DNA from: Methanofollis sp. UBA420
GTDB taxonomy: Archaea > Halobacteriota > Methanomicrobia > Methanomicrobiales > Methanofollaceae
Direction: 5' to 3'
DNA length: 64,000 nucleotides
Assembly: GCF_002498315.1 (NCBI RefSeq)
Contig: NZ_DAGX01000007.1
Location: 186,001 to 250,000, forward strand
Of the stretch, positions 60,141 to 64,000 are shown piece after piece. The first letter of the stretch is position 1; the number at the start of each line of letters is the position of its first letter. A program made the translations under genes and the position numbers. The notes under the pieces are model-generated. The model saw nothing but the letters and a program-made list of their open reading frames with translations, ran no database searches and was not told the origin of the DNA.

Positions 60141-60857
60141 TTATCTTCTCCTGACTATCAGGGCCAGCAGCAGGGCGAGGACGCCGACCGAAAGGTCGAA
60201 CCCCGGGACCGTCCGGCCCTCAGGTTCCATTTCCAGGTCGAGCGTGTTCGTCTCATTCTCGAAGACGACCTCGCGCCGGAGGGGGAGATATCCTTCTTTC
60301 CCGGCCGTGATCGTCTGCCTGTACCCGATTGCGTTCTCTACCAGGTACCTGCCGTCCGGCCCTGTTACGGTCGCCACCGCGAGAGGTTCGTCATTCAGCA
60401 TAATTTCCGACTCAAACCTCACCGATGCGCCGGGGACCGGGCTGCCGTCCGGCCCCGTCACCCTGCCCGAGACGGTGATCGCCTCCGGCGGGGGCATGCC
60501 GATGCGGACGGTCACGTTCAGTGTCTCTTCTGCCCTGTTCCCGAGAGTGTCGATCGCCACGACGGTGATCGTGTTCTCCCCCTTCGATACCGGCACGGAG
60601 CATGCGAACGTCGTGCCGTTCCCGCACGAAACCTCTCCCGCCCCGCTCCGCACACGCACCTCTCTGATGCCTGCGGGGGCGCTGACATTCCCGACGACCG
60701 CGATATGGGGTGGGACGACGTCGATCCAGACCTCCGCCCCGTCGACCGGAGACGTGACGGTGAGAGATATTTTCTCTCCTATGTCTGATGCAAGGCCCGG
60801 ACACGGGAGCGCGATCAGCAGGACGGCAATGGCCGTGAGTACGCATCTTTCTTCCAT
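60141..60857 (-). CDS. PGF-CTERM-like surface protein with carboxypeptidase-regulatory-like domain
   Basis: The 238-residue protein has a signal peptide (VLTAIAVLLIALPCPGLAS) and an Ig-like domain with PVDGAEVWIDVVPPHIAVVG and GIREVRVRSGAGEVSCGNGT. A carboxypeptidase-regulatory-like fold follows (VSGRVTGPDGSPVPGASVRF). The C-terminus TVPGFDLSVGVLALLLALIV then RRR fits a PGF-CTERM archaeosortase signal. It is likely a lipid-anchored surface protein. A 20-mer shared with 58.1 kb lies about 35 nt upstream of its ATG. Confidence 0.8.
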   Translation of the reverse strand: MEERCVLTAIAVLLIALPCPGLASDIGEKISLTVTSPVDGAEVWIDVVPPHIAVVGNVSAPAGIREVRVRSGAGEVSCGNGTTFACSVPVSKGENTITVVAIDTLGNRAEETLNVTVRIGMPPPEAITVSGRVTGPDGSPVPGASVRFESEIMLNDEPLAVATVTGPDGRYLVENAIGYRQTITAGKEGYLPLRREVVFENETNTLDLEMEPEGRTVPGFDLSVGVLALLLALIVRRR

Positions 60858-60889
60858 GGTTCGTGATCTCTCCGTTGGTGCATATGGCG

Positions 60890-60909
60890 TTTCTGTGCAG
60901 ATCGTCTAC
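60890..60909 (-). repeat. 20-mer shared with 58095-58114
   Basis: Located about 35 nt upstream of the ATG at 60857. The minus-strand word GTAGACGATCTGCACAGAAA is the partner of the copy at 58.1 kb and is followed by CGCCATATGC. It may be a promoter or operator module for envelope genes. Confidence 0.4.
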
Positions 60910-60967
60910 GCGTCGAAAGGGTCGCATGCCCTGCACGCCCCTGCCGTCACGCGAGATGGGTCCGACC

Positions 60968-60992
60968 CCCCACAAAAAAAGAAAAAATCTGA
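60968..60992 (-). terminator. Oligo-T terminator after rbcL
   Basis: On the minus strand, just after the rbcL stop, GATTTTTTCTTTTTTTGTGGGG carries two T-runs. This is a good archaeal intrinsic termination signal for the ribose-bisphosphate isomerase-rbcL operon. Confidence 0.55.
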
Positions 60993-60995
60993 TCC

Positions 60996-62195
60996 TTACC
61001 TGTTCCCCCACGTCTCCAGCGCCTTCGCCAGTTCGTAGTGGTCCTTCGCGTACTCCTCCGCCGACACGCCGGCCATGAAGGCGTCGACCGCCTGGCGCAT
61101 CGCCCGTGCACCGGCCTCGGTGCCGTCAGGGTGGCCGTGGATGCCGCCGCCAGCCTGGAGGACGATGTTCGTGCCGAGGTTCTTCAACTCAGCCGCCACC
61201 TTGCCGGGGTGGAGGCCGCCGCTCGCCACCGGGAAGGTCGGCTTCAGGCCGAAGTACGCCTCTGTCAGGGCGGCGTTGTCCCCCTTCAGTTCGGAGACGT
61301 CGTGGCTCATCTTCCCGGAGACCGTGCCGGTGTGGAGCTGGTCGCCGCCGAGCATTCTGACGATCCTGGCGATCGGCCGCATCGCGATCCCGTGCTCGGG
61401 GTTCCGCGTGATCGCCCCGTGCATTGTCCTGTGGACGTGGATCGGCACCTTCACCGACGGCGCCTCGCCGAGGGCCTGGAGGGCGGTGAAACCGCAGGTG
61501 ATCACGTCGATCATCACCATGTTCGCCCCGAGGTCGATCGCGTGCTCGGCCCTTTCCACGATCTCGTCGGCACGGGCCGAGATGTTCACCGCATACAGCA
61601 CCTGCCGTCCTGTCTCGCTCTTCGCATCGTCCAGGCGGGCCATCACCGCCTGGAGCCTCTCGTCCATCGGGCAGAATGTCTGGTCTGTCAGGGTCTCGTC
61701 GTCCTTGATCAGGTCAACGCCGCCGATTGCCGCGTGGTAGGCGACCTCGGCCGTGTCCTTCGGGTTCAGGCCCACCTTCGGCTTGATGATCGTGCCGACA
61801 TGGGGGCGGTCCGTCGTCCCGATCAACCGCCGCACCCCTTCCATCCCGAACTTCGGGCCCCTGAAGGGGACAAGTTCGTCCGGGAAGTCGACGTCCAGGA
61901 GGCGGACCGCCTCCAGGCGTCCGAGGCCGAAGAGGTTCCCGGCCACGACGGAGAGGTACTGCGGGATGTTTCCCGCCTCGAAGATCTCGGCCGGGTACCG
62001 CACCCGCGTCACGTAGCCCTTCCTCGAAGGTTCGACAGAGAGCACCTCGCCGTCCAGGCGGCGGACATACTCGGTCGTCGTCTTGATATCTGTCCAGGTG
62101 CCGGTCGTCTCCTCTTCGACGAGAGCCTGCGCCGCCGCTTCGGGCGTCGTGTCGGCCCGCGGGCGGAAATAATAGGTTGCCGTAACGTCTGTCAT
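60996..62195 (-). CDS. rbcL: Form III ribulose-1,5-bisphosphate carboxylase
   Basis: The 399-residue archaeal RuBisCO fixes CO2 onto ribulose-1,5-bisphosphate. The catalytic lysine is in GTIIKPKVGL (about residues 134-143). The lysine to be carbamylated is in GGVDLIKDDETLTD (about 158-171), with the DDE metal ligands. The shortened N-terminus (TATYYFRPRADTTPEAAAQA) is form III. It follows the ribose-1,5-bisphosphate isomerase gene by 4 nt; together they convert ribose-1,5-bisphosphate to two 3-phosphoglycerate, linking nucleoside salvage to central carbon. Confidence 0.96.
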   Translation of the reverse strand: MTDVTATYYFRPRADTTPEAAAQALVEEETTGTWTDIKTTTEYVRRLDGEVLSVEPSRKGYVTRVRYPAEIFEAGNIPQYLSVVAGNLFGLGRLEAVRLLDVDFPDELVPFRGPKFGMEGVRRLIGTTDRPHVGTIIKPKVGLNPKDTAEVAYHAAIGGVDLIKDDETLTDQTFCPMDERLQAVMARLDDAKSETGRQVLYAVNISARADEIVERAEHAIDLGANMVMIDVITCGFTALQALGEAPSVKVPIHVHRTMHGAITRNPEHGIAMRPIARIVRMLGGDQLHTGTVSGKMSHDVSELKGDNAALTEAYFGLKPTFPVASGGLHPGKVAAELKNLGTNIVLQAGGGIHGHPDGTEAGARAMRQAVDAFMAGVSAEEYAKDHYELAKALETWGNR

Positions 62196-62199
62196 CTTC

Positions 62200-63162
62200 T
62201 CACTCCTGATTTTTCTCGTCTATCTCAAATGCCTTCTGGAAATCCGAGATATCCCATCCCAGGTGGTCCCTGATGATGCAATAGGCCATCTGCGGCGGGA
62301 TCGCCCCCATCTCCGTCACGATCAGGTCCACGTACCTCGCGGGCGTCACGTCGAAGGCCGGGTTTCGCACCCGCACATTCGGCAGGGACGCCGCGATCGC
62401 CGGGTCGAGCACCTCCGCGGCGTTCCTCTCCTCGATCGCGATCCTCTCGCCCAGGATCGTCCTGGGTGCGAACTTGTACGTCTCCGCGGCCACGACCAGG
62501 TTCGTCCGCGCCTCGTGGGCGGCCAGGGCGATCTGTGCCGTGCCGATCTTGTTCACCACCGCCCCGTTCACCGTGATCGCGTCGGCCCCGGTGACGACCA
62601 GGTCGACGTCGTTGATGAAGGATCGGACCGCCGAGTCCACGATGAAGTTCGTCCTGATCCCGGCGTCGTTCAGGGTCCTGATCGTGAGGAGGCCCTGGTT
62701 CCGCGGCCGCACCTCGGTGGCGAAGACCTCGATCTCCTTCCCCTCCCTGTGGGCGGCGAGGATGCAGGCGAGCGCCGCCTCCGAGTTGCAGTGGGTGAGG
62801 ACGACGTCGCCGTCGGCGATGTGGCGGGCGCCGATCTCCCCGATCCTCTCGACCGCGTGTTCGGATGCGAGGACGAAAGAGTCCGCCGCGTCTGTCAGCC
62901 CGTCCCGCGCTTCGCGCACCGTCGTCGCCCCGTTCATTCCCCTCATCACGGTCCTCACCGCGTTCGGCAGGGAGACCGCGGTCGGCCTGGTCGAGACGAG
63001 CGTCTCCGCCGCCCTCCCCATCTCCCGCCTGAAGAGGTCGAGGTCATCCGTCTCCAGGCGCCCGGCACGGTCTTTCAGGGCCTCGGCCGCCGCCCTCGCG
63101 ATCCTGCCCGCGCCCCTGATCTCCATGGACCGGATTTTCTCTGCGGTCTGATTCAGCAACAT
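62200..63162 (-). CDS. Ribose-1,5-bisphosphate isomerase (e2b2)
   Basis: The 320-residue member of the eIF2B-alpha-like family isomerises ribose-1,5-bisphosphate to ribulose-1,5-bisphosphate. Key blocks are LTHCNSEAALACILAAHREG (about residues 125-144), TEVRPRNQG, DSAVRSFINDVDLVVTGADA and the Asn-Lys of VVNKIGTAQIALAAHE. Pairing with rbcL excludes the translation-factor and methylthioribose alternatives. It is the first gene of the operon, diverging from the HAD phosphatase gene across 54 nt. Confidence 0.93.
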   Translation of the reverse strand: MLLNQTAEKIRSMEIRGAGRIARAAAEALKDRAGRLETDDLDLFRREMGRAAETLVSTRPTAVSLPNAVRTVMRGMNGATTVREARDGLTDAADSFVLASEHAVERIGEIGARHIADGDVVLTHCNSEAALACILAAHREGKEIEVFATEVRPRNQGLLTIRTLNDAGIRTNFIVDSAVRSFINDVDLVVTGADAITVNGAVVNKIGTAQIALAAHEARTNLVVAAETYKFAPRTILGERIAIEERNAAEVLDPAIAASLPNVRVRNPAFDVTPARYVDLIVTEMGAIPPQMAYCIIRDHLGWDISDFQKAFEIDEKNQE

Positions 63163-63216
63163 ACTTTAATGGAGTAGATGAATACTCAATCAGATAAGCA
63201 TTACCGGTGAGTATCC

Positions 63217-64000
63217 ATGACCGTTGCAGTAGTATTCGACAGTGCGGGCACACTTTTGCGGAGTTACCGGACGGCGCGGGACGTCGTCACCGGCGAACTC
63301 CTCTCCGACGTCGAGACGACGGTGCTCACCTGTCTCGACCGGTCGCGGGTGCTCATCGCCCTCAACGCCCACTCGCGGGACGTGATCGCGGCGTCGCCCG
63401 ACCAGCTCCTCTCCGCCTATCTCTGCGACCGGAACATCGGCTTCGGGGTCTCCTGCCTCCGCCAGGTCGTCCCGCAGGAACACCTCGCCCGCATCCTGTA
63501 CCAGGACGACACCGCTCAGGTCGAGGACCTCCAGACATGCATCAGAGACGTCTGGACGATCCTGAAGGAGGAGTCCCTCGTCGTGATGGACTCGGGCGCC
63601 ATCCTCAATCTCTCCCGTCCGGGCATCGAGTTCACGGTGACCGCCGGGGGCAGGCCCTTCGAGGGGGCGAAGGAGGCGATGGCCGACCTCCACGCGATGG
63701 GCGTCGCCACCTACATCGCCTCCGGCGACAGGGCGGCCAAACTCGAAAAGATCGCCGACCACCTGGGCATCCCGCGTGACCAGGTCCACGGCATCGCCAC
63801 GCCCTCGATCAAGGCCCAGATCGTCGCCGACCTGAAGCAGTGCTACGACACCGTCGTCATGGTCGGCGACGGCATCAACGACCTCCAGGCCTTCTCGAAG
63901 GCCGATATCGCCATCCTTTCCGAGCAACAGTCGCGGCAGAAACCGAAAAAACTCTGCGATGCGGCCGACTACATCATCGGTAACGTGAGCGATGTCGTGC
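63217..64000 (+). CDS. HAD-superfamily hydrolase (3' end beyond window)
   Basis: The gene starts at ATG 63217 (MTVAVVFDSAGTLLRSYRTA) and is open to the last base, at least 261 codons. HAD motif I is FDSAGTLL, with Ala where many phosphatases have a second Asp. Motif II is YIASGDRAAKLEKIADHLGI (about residues 168-187) and motif III MVGDGINDLQAFSKADIAIL (about 214-233). Motif III resembles soluble P-type-ATPase-like HAD proteins (COG4087-like). Substrate unknown. It diverges from the ribose-bisphosphate isomerase gene, so a sugar-phosphate role is conceivable. Confidence 0.85.
   Translation, partial: MTVAVVFDSAGTLLRSYRTARDVVTGELLSDVETTVLTCLDRSRVLIALNAHSRDVIAASPDQLLSAYLCDRNIGFGVSCLRQVVPQEHLARILYQDDTAQVEDLQTCIRDVWTILKEESLVVMDSGAILNLSRPGIEFTVTAGGRPFEGAKEAMADLHAMGVATYIASGDRAAKLEKIADHLGIPRDQVHGIATPSIKAQIVADLKQCYDTVVMVGDGINDLQAFSKADIAILSEQQSRQKPKKLCDAADYIIGNVSDVV

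Noticed and set aside
1..64000. CRISPR arrays, rRNA or tRNA genes
   Set aside because: I looked for regularly spaced identical repeats, tRNA arm patterns with GGTTC-like T-loops, and conserved rRNA segments. The only repeats are irregular palindromic intergenic elements, and no convincing RNA gene was seen. A tRNAscan or Infernal run would settle this.

Overview
The window is about 64 kb of GC-rich archaeal DNA. It almost certainly comes from a hydrogenotrophic methanogen of the order Methanomicrobiales, with a Methanofollis- or Methanoculleus-like genome as my best guess (inference; no search was run). Supporting genes are F420 synthesis (cofD), O-phosphoseryl-tRNA synthetase (sepS), wyosine synthase (taw1), the preQ0/archaeosine genes queD-queE-queC, aRF1, aEF-2 with uS12 and uS7, a CDC48 ATPase, RadB, form III RuBisCO, the archaeal mevalonate branch (AcnX, UbiD, UbiX) and PGF-CTERM surface proteins.

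Layout. 1-3.3 kb is a decaying island: an MNT/HEPN toxin-antitoxin pair, duplicated and broken pieces of both genes, a wrecked PGF-pre-PGF surface gene, a Cache lipoprotein and an AT-rich orphan. 3.3-8.8 kb is a tightly packed minus-strand translation operon (prf1, argS, taw1, sepS). 8.8-11.0 kb is queD-queE-queC-nudix, divergent from rps12-rps7-fusA (11.2-14.5 kb). 14.7-18.7 kb holds a membrane protein, two alpha/beta hydrolases and a FilR1-like regulator. 18.9-23.5 kb is an operon of an HD hydrolase, ubiX, ubiD, acnX and an unknown 131-residue protein. cofD, a metallo-beta-lactamase-fold protein and a CDF metal transporter follow.

26.7-31.4 kb is a metal/thiol-redox cluster: ArsC, two DGC zinc-binding proteins, a mini-thioredoxin, two ArsP-type permeases and a Cys-rich microprotein, facing a divergent ArsR-type regulator. 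31.4-34.3 kb has envelope proteins. 34.4-38.9 kb has an iron alcohol dehydrogenase, a PAS sensor that reads in frame into aspS, and a core methionine synthase. 39.6-46.2 kb has a KaiC-like protein, an acyl-CoA ligase, CDC48, and larC-radB. 46.3-47.0 kb is a second MNT/HepT pair, with HepT broken by a 62-bp palindromic insertion. 47.4-51 kb is AT-richer and holds an Mrr-nuclease/zinc-finger protein, a Cys-rich microprotein and a lipoprotein. 51.3-60.9 kb has a flavin oxidase-like protein, PGF-CTERM proteins, an ABC exporter, dapF, an NCS2 permease and a condensation-like acyltransferase. The window ends with rbcL, ribose-1,5-bisphosphate isomerase and a divergent HAD phosphatase cut by the window edge.

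A family of palindromic, G/C-run-rich intergenic repeats recurs at about 18.8, 26.4, 29.7, 39.1-39.5 and 51.0 kb. I saw no rRNA, tRNA or CRISPR array.
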